This document shows, one piece after another, positions 11,964 to 21,292 of a DNA stretch of 64,000 nt (position 1 is its first letter; every line of letters starts with the position of its first letter). The notes under the pieces are model-generated. The model was given only the letters and a program-made list of their open reading frames with translations. It was not told the DNA's origin and did not search any database. The position numbers were made by a program, and so were the translations under genes. The DNA lies in assembly GCF_017562075.2 (NCBI RefSeq), contig NC_054081.1, positions 1,490,834 through 1,554,833 on the forward strand, written 5' to 3'. This DNA comes from Anopheles merus (taxonomy: Eukaryota > Arthropoda > Insecta > Diptera > Culicidae).

Positions 11964-12926
11964 TCAGTAGTTGTACATGCCGTCGATCAGGAAGTCCATC
12001 CGCCGGTAGTGGCGCGTCAGCCAGAACTCCTTCGCCCGCCGGTACGACAGCAGAAACAGGCCGAGCAGCAGCGGGATGGCAAAGATGAGCGTCACGATCG
12101 GGACGATGTACTCCCGGCGGCTGTTCGGCAGGTCGCCGCCCGGCGGCAGATACTCCTTGGAGAACTGGGCGAGCGGTTCGTCGACGCGCAGCCGGCCGCT
12201 GCTGTCCACCTGCGGATCGTACGGTGCCGCCCCGTACCCCGGTTTGGCCGCCTGCAGCAGGTTCGGCTCGTCCTCGATCGAGTAGGTGATCTTTGGCTTC
12301 TTTGGAGGTTTGGTGGTGGTGGTGGTCGTGGTGGTCGTGGTGGTACTTGTCGTTGTGGTCGTTGTTGTTGATGTGGTGGTGGTTGTGCTGCTGCTACTGC
12401 TAGCCGCGACCGTTCGCTGGGTCGTTGTTGCGTTGGCACTGGTGGGCGGCCTTGATTGTGGTGGTGGCTGAACCGCTGACGTCGCCGTTGCTGAGCTCGG
12501 TGCGGTTGAGGACGCGTTTGCACTGGTGATTGCAGGCAGGGTGGAACCGTGCGTGCCGGAGGAAGACGTGGACTCGTGCGGCGTCGTGCCGGCCGTTGCG
12601 TTTGCCGGTGTGTGGGTCGTGCTGTTACCGGACGCACTGACTGTTGATGGGTGCTCCGGGACGGCGCTCCTCACCGGGACGACCACATCGTTGCTCACGC
12701 CCTTCCGCGCCACTATCCGCTGGCCCCGGTCGGCGTGGTGCTCCTGCTGGGCGCTGACCGTCCCGTTGTCCCGCTCGCCACCGTCCGCCAGCATCGCACC
12801 GATCACCTTCGCCACGGTGACGTTCACATTCGGAGCGTCGGGGTGCTGTGGTGGCGCCCCGTTTCCACTGCCCCGGGCCAGCAAGATCGCACCGAAACAC
12901 ACGTAGTACACGAGCGCCGTCTGCAT
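11964..12926 (-). CDS. Mucin-like Thr-rich single-pass membrane protein
   Basis: A single-exon frame of 320 residues. A signal peptide (core YYVCFGAILLA) opens the protein. The extracellular part is rich in Thr, Ser, Ala and Pro with several N-glycosylation sequons (NVT, NGT, NST, NAT, NAS). Around residues 170-200 is a nearly pure Thr tract, the sort of sequence that is heavily O-glycosylated. A more ordinary juxtamembrane region follows, then one membrane span (about 275-297, IVPIVTLIFAIPLLLG...) and a short basic/aromatic tail ending MDFLIDGMYNY. The ATG at 12926 is the first true Met; an in-frame GTG lies 36 bases upstream. It is probably a cell-surface protein. I do not recognise the family, but the membrane segment and tail look constrained while the stalk is low-complexity. 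Confidence 0.75.
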   Translation of the reverse strand: MQTALVYYVCFGAILLARGSGNGAPPQHPDAPNVNVTVAKVIGAMLADGGERDNGTVSAQQEHHADRGQRIVARKGVSNDVVVPVRSAVPEHPSTVSASGNSTTHTPANATAGTTPHESTSSSGTHGSTLPAITSANASSTAPSSATATSAVQPPPQSRPPTSANATTTQRTVAASSSSSTTTTTSTTTTTTTSTTTTTTTTTTTKPPKKPKITYSIEDEPNLLQAAKPGYGAAPYDPQVDSSGRLRVDEPLAQFSKEYLPPGGDLPNSRREYIVPIVTLIFAIPLLLGLFLLSYRRAKEFWLTRHYRRMDFLIDGMYNY

Positions 12927-14133
12927 CTTGCTCCTACTGCTGCTGGCAAGTGTTTGTTGCACCTTTTTTGGCAGACTGGTTCACAAACAACAACACAACG
13001 CTGGTGGAGCCCCTTTGGCCTGGCTGGATTCTGTTACCACCGTGTCCGGCTGTGTATTTGTCCTCTCTCTCTCTGTCTTTGTCTCTCTTTTACACACACT
13101 CACACACACGGTCTACTTCATCGTTGGCAAACTCGGTCGCAATCTTTATTTGTTCGGCTGTTGGTGGAGCGCATCGAGCGAATGGATGGATTAGTTTCTT
13201 TGCCTTTTCTTTACTCCTCCCCTTACCTGTACGCCCACCCGCTCACCTTGCTTTGAAAACAAAATATGTGCAGCCGTCGAGGATGGGTGGGGTGTATCCA
13301 CCCCCAGAACGCCCCAACTGCGAAGTTTTGCGCTGGCAACACGAGACGGGGATTTTCGGTTTGTTGTGACACCGCTAACGTCGTCACGTCACGCGGGCGG
13401 TCAAATGCCCAAACGGCAAAAAAGCCCGCTAAGGCCGCGCTCTGACAACTATCCGACAGGACAGACACAGCTCTGTCGGTCGAGCAATCTTGCACCGACG
13501 AAAAATGAACGATGGTCGATACCCAGGTGACAACTGTTCTACATTTTTAGCTTAAACTCCTCGTGAACAGCTCGATTTAACCCTTTGCCTCATATAAACG
13601 CTTTAAAACATGGCTGTGTGAGTGAATCATGATGTGTTGAAGCGTTGAAGTTGTCAGAACTTCGGTAGAAGCCCGACAAACAAGAAGCTTGCAGTTTCGT
13701 CCTCGGTGTACAACAACCAAAACACTGAGAAGAAATAAACGATCTACCCAGGAGCACCAGAATAGCGGAGAAACGCATGGACTAACAAAACAACGTGAAA
13801 GAATGTTTTATAATATAATTTTTGTATGATACGGATTGAAGAGTACGTATGTTTTGTTTTCTGCCGGTAGCTTGTGCACACCGTGATGACAAGTCTCAAA
13901 ATGGTACCAGAAAAAACGCTTCACTCTGACGTTTCAACTGTTATAATAAGCTTAAAGTCGATGAAATCGCCAGCTCTTTAAGCTAACTTTAAGCCTGCTC
14001 TTTAAGCTTCCAGCAGCTCGAAAAACGAAAAAATCTACTCGAAAATGTCACTTGGGTAGTGTCTATAGTCGTGTAATTGGTCCAAACGACCATTAGATCT
14101 AATGCTCGCTTTTTCATCATGAGTATCCAAACG

Positions 14134-14519
14134 CAAGTGCCACAAATCCACTAAACGACCACTAAACGGGTTCTAAACGGCTCCAGCCCCCAACCTAAAA
14201 GGAATAGTTAATTTTTATCTTGACCGGTCTAATTGAATCAAGTCTAATTAAAACACTTCGTCTAGTAGACGGCACACGACTGATGTATTCTATAAATAGA
14301 AAAGAAAATGAATGAGAATGAGAAAACTCTTCTCCAAGCGAGGAAGCTCCACTGGTTGGGTATCTCAGAAACAGATGGCGCCACCAGCTTTTTGCTATTT
14401 TTAGAATGCAAGAGTCGTTCACCGTCTGCTAAACGAAGTCTTTTTATATTCCGTTTAGGTAGAGAGCTTGAGTCGTTCAGAACCCGTTTAATGGTCGTTT
14501 AATGGATTTGTGGCACCTG
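14134..14519. mobile_element. MITE with 45-bp terminal inverted repeats (AAGTGCCACAAATCC family)
   Basis: The left end (14134-14178) reads CAAGTGCCACAAATCCACT and on. The right end (14475-14519) is its near-exact reverse complement. The interior contains the block CTGCTAAACGAAGTCTTT and GATGGCGCCACCAGC. Further copies are at 50300-50585 plus 52098-52215 (one copy, interrupted), 50678-51262 and 52216-52424. There is no coding capacity. No convincing target-site duplication was found for this copy. Confidence 0.8.
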
Positions 14520-14770
14520 TTATAAAATCATGAATACACACAAATTAAACAATAGCTGATAGAAATTGTCGCAGACGCTTGGTTTTGTTGCCATCTACAC
14601 ACAAGCTACACACACGAAGCTTGACGAACTTTTTGACATAAGAAATGGAGGCGCCATGTACGTGACCATGTACAGTATGTCTCAAAAATTATCGTCTTCA
14701 ATAGCATATTATTTTGCCCAAGAAAATATACACTTTTATGAAAAAAATTCTCATTTGCAAATATTGCATT

Positions 14771-14885
14771 TTTTTTTTCTTTGGCACAACAACCGCTGTC
14801 GGTCAAGGCCTGCCTGTACCCACTAGTGAAGTGAGCATTGGCTTTCAGTGACTTATTGTTACCATAGCAGGATAGTCAATCCATT
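14771..14885 (-). repeat. tRNA-derived SINE fragment (tail), SINE200-like
   Basis: On the plus strand it reads TTCTTTGGCACAACAACCGC then GGTCAAGGCCTGCC, ACTAGTG and CAGGATAGTC. The same order recurs at 37699-37848. On the minus strand this is the body and 3' end of a SINE whose tRNA-like head is missing here, so the copy is 5'-truncated, as is usual for target-primed insertions. Confidence 0.65.
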
Positions 14886-15236
14886 CCATTGCAAATATTG
14901 CATACCCTTTATCAAACTCTTCACATGTATTATTTGAAAGTATGAAATATTATTTTTTTATTTTTAAATTCTTTTTTTATTATCACTGCAGATTCAAATA
15001 GAGGAATAAAAGAAAACACATAGTTTTCAAACAGTTAATAAAAAAATAGTTTGGTGTAAAAATAAATACGCATTAGTTCATAAATAAGAATGAAAAATTA
15101 TTTTCCGAATATTGAATAAATTGGAAATGGTGTAGATAAAATTTGAAAAACACTGTGTTTTATATTAACCCGAATCGAAAAAAACGAGTGTAACGGAATA
15201 CGTCGTTATGATGTAACGCTGACAAATGTCATATTC

Positions 15237-15306
15237 CCTTAAGAAACTCTATTTGATTTTTAAAGGCTTTAAACAACTGTTAATAATCAAATAGAGTTTC
15301 TTAAGG
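15237..15306. repeat. Perfect 21-bp inverted repeat (hairpin)
   Basis: The arms at 15237-15257 and 15286-15306 are exact reverse complements (arm begins CCTTAAGAAACTCTATTTG), separated by 28 bases. A transcript would fold into a perfect 21-bp stem. It may be a tiny MITE or one end of a decayed element; it lies only 29 bases from the next MITE. Confidence 0.8.
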
Positions 15307-15334
15307 CTACTTGGGATTACTCAAATCTCAGGCT

Positions 15335-15489
15335 GCGCTCTGGCACCAATCGAACACGACATCCGACTCGAACAAACCCATATAATCATATGGAGGTGCA
15401 CTGTCAGACACAAACAAACAACAAGACAAACATGTCAAATCCCATACATTTTCCATGTTCGATGTCGTGTTCGATTGGTGCTAGAGCGC
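15335..15489. mobile_element. 155-bp MITE with 29-bp terminal inverted repeats
   Basis: The left arm 15335-15363 (GCGCTCTGGCACCAATCGAA then CACGACATC) and the right arm 15461-15489 are reverse complements with one mismatch. The interior has no coding capacity. I did not see a clear target-site duplication. Confidence 0.75.
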
Positions 15490-16658
15490 CGGGTCACTTG
15501 CTTGCAAGAAAAGGACAACAATATAATTGAGAGTTATAAAACGCCATCTTTTTCTATTATTTGATTTTGATTCTTTTATTTGATTTTGATTCCTTTTCGT
15601 AGCCGAACAAATTAGGTAGCCACCATTTTCCAATAAAAGTAATTCCAATTTGAAACTGAAAATCATATCCTGTTGAAGGTTAACCGAGGCGCTACAAATG
15701 CTTGTCCCATAAAAAGTATCAACATAAAAACAATAGTTTCATACCCCTCGACCATCAACAAAGCGAATTGGTTTTCTGGGAAACACCCCGTATTGTAACC
15801 GGTTTATACAGCTACGAGGTATAGCACAGGTAGAGTCCGTTTTCCTGAAAGAAGCGTTTTGAAATGAAAGTTAAAAAAAATCACACATAGATTGTTCGCT
15901 ACAAAATAGTTGATAAATTTAGATTTTGATCCACACCTCAATCTGTACCAGCTTGTATCCTCATCAACGACGCTAAGGTGAGATATGGTGACTAAACCGG
16001 CTAAGTAATGGAAATTTAATGCACAATCTACTCATCTACTTGTCATCTCAATCAATATCTTGGGCAATGTATCCATAGCAGCTTATACCAACCGGCAACA
16101 CGGTTTGAAGCAGGCCGCTGACAAGCTTCAAAATCGGTTTGAAACACAGTTGTGACTCAACATTCCGGCCGCTCACTCGCTTTGCCAATACGTGCTAACG
16201 TCCGTGCTGAAATTTCAACCATTTTTCGTGATAAAACGTAGCATTTGGCCATCAAACTGAGCAAAAATCCAAATTTACGCCGAGATCAACCCACCCGATC
16301 GTCACGCGAGCGAGAGAAAGCAGAGGGAGAGCCTTCGGAAACGCGCAGATCAACGTACGCCCTTGGGGTAAGTTTTATGGCCCTCGTAATGTAGCCCCGT
16401 CCGCAGGGCGGTGGCTTCATGGCTTTGTGCAGAAAAGAAAAAAAAAATAATAATAATAATCGCAACTGGCTCAACTTGCGCAGCCATTTGCCGCACTAGC
16501 GGGAAGGCAGCGCTAAGGAGTTGGGCGTACGGGACACTAAATTCGATTCCTTCCTCACTCTCGTACAGTGGTACTACTTGGGCCGTCGTCGTTCGGCATA
16601 AGCTGCAACAGTCCTTGAACAAAAAGCTCCACCAAGCCAACGAGCAGCGCAAAACAAA

Positions 16659-17246
16659 ATGGCTCCCCACCGACGGAACAGGCGAGCAAGGCAAGATCGC
16701 AGAGTAGTGTACTTGCTGCTTGCAGCGCGTGTACGGTCGTTTAGGAACTGGCCCTACAGCAACATAATACATCCGTTGCGTTTGGCCTATGCCGGATTCT
16801 GCTGGAAAAGGGTAGACGATAAGGTGCACTGCTTCGACTGCGGCTTAGCCCTTGGCGGCTGGCTCCCGACCGATGATCCTTGGGAGAAGCACGCTCAGTC
16901 GTCGCCCAACTGCCCGTTTATACAATTTGAATCGATCGTCGCTACCGAGCCCCGTCCATCCCAGCCGGAGAACCCCGCAAGCGCATCTCAGCCCGCTGAC
17001 AATCAGTCCGGACAGACTTCAGTCATGCTGTGCAAAATATGCATGGACCGGGAGGCAAACGCGCTCCTGATACCGTGTCGTCATCTATGTAAGCAATTCA
17101 CGCTGGAGTCTGCGTTGTTTAGTTTTGACTTTGATTTCTTTCTTTTTTGTTTTTAAGTGTGCTGCAAGGAATGTGGTCTACGATTGCTCAGTTGTCCCGT
17201 GTGCCGACAGAGTGCTTGGATAATGGTTTTGATAAATGTGTGCTGA
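16659..17246 (+). CDS. Short inhibitor-of-apoptosis protein (one BIR, C-terminal RING)
   Basis: Exons 16659-17088 and 17158-17246 join in phase to 172 residues. After a short basic N terminus, a BIR domain runs from RSFRNWP (about residue 26) to CPFI (about 88), with the zinc pattern CFDC - 16 residues - H - 6 residues - C complete. A linker follows, then a C3HC4 RING split by the 69-nt intron: CKICMDREANALLIPCRHL before, and L-CCKEC...SCPVCRQ after. The family binds caspases or other partners through the BIR and ubiquitinates through the RING, in the cytosol. Most insect IAPs have two or three BIRs, so this is a minimal member. The ATG at 16659 has an excellent insect context (AAAACAAA before it). 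An acceptor-like TTGCTGCTTGCAG at about 16720 leaves open a different, longer N terminus. Confidence 0.85.
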
Positions 17247-17249
17247 GTA

Positions 17250-19140
17250 ATGCCTTTTTACGGTACACGTTTCATGTGCAAATCAGAGCGCAGTGTTCTA
17301 CAGACCAAGGCTAAGGCACTGTTGCGTATGATCTGAAGTAGGTAGCTCATGTTCCAAACCATTTGATTTTGATTCCTACGAATTTAGAGCTTAAGTTACG
17401 GGCAGATGGGAGGCACATGGCACAAGCACAAGTTAATCATCGTGCCAAATTTGGATGCAATTTCACGCACGCTAGTGTAAAAAAACAACATCATTCTGAT
17501 TGCAATTCGAGCTACCGACAAATCTGCTGCCAGTGCCATTCTTGCGCCTTTTTTTATATTATCATTATTATTACTATATTTAAGATATTATGAGTATTCA
17601 AACATTAAGTTACAACACAACCGAGCATACGGGGGACACATACCCTGAAACCACAGACAATTCGGTATAAATGTGATGAAGCGAAGCACCAAAAAGGATT
17701 TCAAATAATTACACAAAACAACGTAAAGTTTAAGGCACTCGTACCGTAACACTGTAATGTATAACAGAATGCCATTGACAGATAATGTTAGCTTCACCGC
17801 TCTCTGACCGCCCAGATAAACTTTGCCATCCTCACAGATTAGCTGTGATAAGTATTAGTAAAAGTTGAGTGTCCTACATATTGCTTAGATTTAATACGAT
17901 TGTTCTTAGTGCTATCGAGATCGATAAACGCCATGCACACCATAATGTCCATTTGCTGCTATGTGCCTCAATGTTTTACATTATGCTTCGCACACGCGTG
18001 ATTCAGGATGCTCCGGGGGTAGCAATAGATGCTAGGTTTTGCAAATGATATTGCAAACAGCAGCAATAAAACCCCATTTTACCACGAATGTGATAGCATG
18101 TACAAACATCTAGTATGGAGAAGCGTCAAGAAAACAGGGAAAAATACAAATTCTGGTTCGGCCCTCAGGACTGATGTAAGTTAGTAGACAAACCAAAACA
18201 TGGTTATGGTTGTGATGCTTTGCAAGCAGATATCTATGTAAGGTCGATATGAAAAGCTCGACAGTAATTAAGTGACCAAATTTAATTTGCAGACGGCCAT
18301 CATCCTCTTAACGTTCCTAAAGTGCCCTTGTTTCTTTAAAAAAACGGAACAAAATCGTGAACAAAACAAAACAAACACACAAAACAGGAAAAAACAGATA
18401 AATTTCAATAATATATCGAAAAGTTTACATCCTTGCTGCGGCACCAATGGTGGTTGGTCCATGAAACGGTTCCCATAGAAGGCGGAAGGTAAATCGTTGC
18501 ATCGCCAGGGACGTTCTTGCCTAACAATACTGTACTGTCTGGTTAGCTTGGTGCAATGAGTCTATAAGATATTGGAAAAAGAAATTATTTTTATTTTATT
18601 TTATACCACCCTTCAACAGTTTGCAACATTCCCACGAAAAAGACATAGCTTGTTTTATTGTTTCAATTATTTGAAAATTAAATTTCCTTTCTTTTAGTGT
18701 ACGATAAGCCATATTTTGATTTAAATTAAATTAAATACAGCAAAACAAATATAATTTTCACGTTCACTTTCATTCGATCTATAACTCGGGCATTAGAGAG
18801 ACTTCACTGGGCTTCGTAGCTAGTTATTTTATTATTTGCAGTATTATGCAAAACGTCTAAAAGAGAATCGAAATCCGTCCTACAAGAGAACCGTTCATGG
18901 TTGAATTACGTTTTTATACTCCACTATGTTTAAGTTAATTTCAAGATCTACCGTCCAAATAAACAGATCATTAAACATACTTCTAATTTATATCGTGAGC
19001 AATCAATTGTTATTTATGAAAGAAACAGAATCGAAACTTGCAATGAAACGTCTCCTTCAAAAGCTTCTTTTGATTTTCATTAGAAAAACTTCAACTATCC
19101 AGCAGTACATAGAATGGTTCTTTAAATGTTCCCTACCCCA
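17250..19140. other. AT-rich region downstream of the IAP gene
   Basis: No gene was recognised. The first part is presumably the 3' untranslated region of the IAP gene; AATAAA occurs at 18065-18070. The right end abuts the stop codon of the minus-strand HAD phosphatase, whose own 3' end must lie here. Confidence 0.5.
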
Positions 19141-19153
19141 ATAGGGCAGAGCT

Positions 19154-20152
19154 TTAGTCGTCGATTCGTTCAAACAGTCGAGCCAAATCCGCCACACTGT
19201 CCGCATGGTAGTCCGGCTCGTCGAGCGTGTTGGCAGCCTGCTCCATTTGCTCCTGCGTTGTACCGCCCGACAGCACCAGCAGCTTCTGGAACCCGCACAG
19301 CGCCCCGAACCGCATGTCCTGCTCGAGCATATCGCCCACGAGCAGCGTACGGCCCGGACACTCCAGCCCGTACTCCTGCACCACACCGGCCCGCAGCGGG
19401 TAGCCGGGCTTGCCGAGCAGTACCGCCCGCCTACCGACCGCCCGCTCCAGCATCTCCACGAACCAGCCCGGCCCAATGATCTCGCAGCCGTCCCGCACGT
19501 GGATCGTCTTGTCGGACGCACCGGCTATCAGCAGACAGTCGGCACGGCGCCGCAGATACATCTGCGCCCGCATCAGCTTCGGATAGTTGGCGTTAAAGTC
19601 AATGTCCACGATGACGGCTCGCACGGGTGCATCGTCGTGCACGGTCGCAATGATCTGCCGGAACGACTCGGGCAGCGGTTGGTGCGGACCGTCGATGAGC
19701 TGGTAGCCGGCCTCCCGCAGGCTGCCCTTGAACTGTTCCGTGCCGAGACAGTAGATCAAACCTTCGAACTGGTGCGCCCGGAGATACTGGACGACGGAGC
19801 GGGCCGGATGTACGATGTCCGACTCCTGCACGTCCAGGCCCAGTGCGAGCAGCTGCTGCCGGTAGCTCGCGAACGGCCGAACGCTGTTGTTAGTGATGAA
19901 CTTGACGCGCTTGCCGTGCGTCTGCAGCAGCTGCAGGGCTTTGTCAGCGCCCGGGATGGCGTCGAACACGCTCCAGAGGACACCTGGCGGAAGGAGACTG
20001 CGATTTAGCGGAATTGTGTGAAGTTACCCACCGACACTAGACGACGCCGTACCATCGCAATCGAGCAAAACAGTGTCGAACGAGTCGATAAAGTGGCGAG
20101 CCTGCTCCTGGGAGAGCTGCAGGATATGTCTGCTGCCCGGTGACTTGGCCAT
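19154..20152 (-). CDS. HAD-family phosphatase, PGP/PDXP (4-nitrophenylphosphatase) type
   Basis: Two exons, 20152-20053 and 19983-19154, join in phase to 309 residues, the usual length for phosphoglycolate/pyridoxal phosphatases. The 69-nt intron splits the first catalytic motif: DCDG before it and VLW after it, restoring DCDGVLW with the nucleophile Asp and the acid/base Asp. Motif II is ITNNS, motif III has the Lys of LLGKPGYPL, and motif IV is LLVGDMLEQD; all key residues are present. The C2-type cap lies between motifs II and III. The enzyme is a soluble, Mg-dependent phosphatase that likely detoxifies phosphoglycolate or similar side products, or acts on pyridoxal phosphate; substrate choice cannot be settled here. 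The start is the first ATG of exon 1. Confidence 0.9.
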
Positions 20153-20159
20153 GCTCTGC

Positions 20160-21290
20160 TGTATCCGGGCGAACGGTTCGATCGTTACTAACGGTGGGTC
20201 GAACCAAGCGATGCTCTATTTGTAGCCAATTGATCTCTCCCTAATCAACCTTCATTGGTACGCTAATCCGTCGTGATTGAGCGAGCGCAACCACCGTGAG
20301 GTATCGAATTTCTCGTCCCCCAACCCCTCCAGTGGTTTGGGCTAGCGATGGCAGACTGTAGTCAGACTGGAACGTATCCAGGGTTTCGAACTAGATAGTA
20401 AATTCAATTCCGAATCGGGCGAATTTGGAACCACCAAAACCAACACTCGGAGTTAGAGCCACCCGAAGTCAAAATCGTTGGGATTCGGAGTCGTTCCAAG
20501 TCGAAGATATCCGGAACCAGATTTATCTGGAGTTAGAAACGTCTGGAGTCGAAGTCAGAGTCGTTCGTAGTCGGAGTCAGAATCATCCGAAGTCGAAGTC
20601 GCACTCGGATTTATCCGGAATCAGAGTCAAAATGATTTGAGGTCGTCCGGAATCAATCGTAGCAGTCCATAGTTGAAGTTATCCTCAGTAGGAGTTATCC
20701 GGAGATGAAGTCATCCAGAGTCTAAGTCGTCCGGAGTCGGAGTTGGAGTTGGTTTCGGAGTCATCTGGAATCGAAATCACCCGTAGCTGGAGTCGCCCGG
20801 CAGAATAACTCCAGCCGCCTCCGAATAATGCTGTTCGAACATACCTCCCATAATCGGTTCCAACATTATTGAAGGCGACGTCGGATTTTGTCAACCTTTC
20901 CCATCACTATTTTGGACATCAGGGCCGTTTCGGTTAAGCATCAAGTAACTCGTTGTGTTTTTTTTTATCAATTATTTACAGATATTTTAATTTGTTCTTC
21001 AAAAAATTGTTTCACTTCTATCGAGAGAGTTGCCGGCGGCCTGCGGCAGGCATACCACTTTTACAAGCGGTAAAGAGGCACTGCACGCAGATAAATACGT
21101 GCTCGAGATGAGGTTAGGCGTCGTTAGGGAGGTCAGGCGTTACGGATAAAAACAGAAACATCAAACAATAATAAACCAGCAAGCTCCGTGTCGTTAGGTA
21201 ACTGCGCCACACCGGCGCGTGTGCGTAATTTGATCGCGAATTGGCTTTGCTCATGACCGTGTGCCCACCGTCTGCTCCTAGTTCCTCCTG
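20160..21290. other. Intergenic DNA between the HAD phosphatase and anoctamin genes
   Basis: The left 100 bases should contain the promoter of the minus-strand phosphatase; only a weak TATA-like CTACAAATAG on the minus strand near 20215-20226 is visible. Block 2 of the GATTCCGGA repeat fills 20455-20815. The rest (20900-21290) is AT-rich and probably includes the 3' untranslated region of the anoctamin gene. Confidence 0.45.
20455..20815. repeat. GATTCCGGA/CCGGAGTC degenerate minisatellite, block 2
   Basis: Here the units read mostly (A/T)CCGGAGTCG(A/G)AGT, i.e. the reverse-complement orientation of block 1. The units are irregular and heavily diverged. No coding role is apparent. Confidence 0.7.
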
Positions 21291-21292
21291 CC

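Larger units (their letters stand above)
12970..16640. other. Intergenic DNA rich in small inverted-repeat elements
   Basis: No gene was recognised. The region carries a 386-bp MITE (14134-14519), a SINE tail (14771-14885), a perfect 21-bp hairpin (15237-15306) and a 155-bp MITE (15335-15489). AT-rich spacer lies between and on either side. The left 300 bases presumably include the promoter of the minus-strand mucin-like gene and the right end that of the IAP gene; neither could be placed. Confidence 0.5.

Noticed and set aside
12286..12471. Val-rich plus-strand frame opposite the Thr tract of the mucin-like gene
   Set aside because: It is a shadow of the ACN codon run on the minus strand.
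12926..12962. Start of the mucin-like protein at 12962
   Set aside because: The codon there is GTG; the first ATG is at 12926 and is followed immediately by a good signal peptide.
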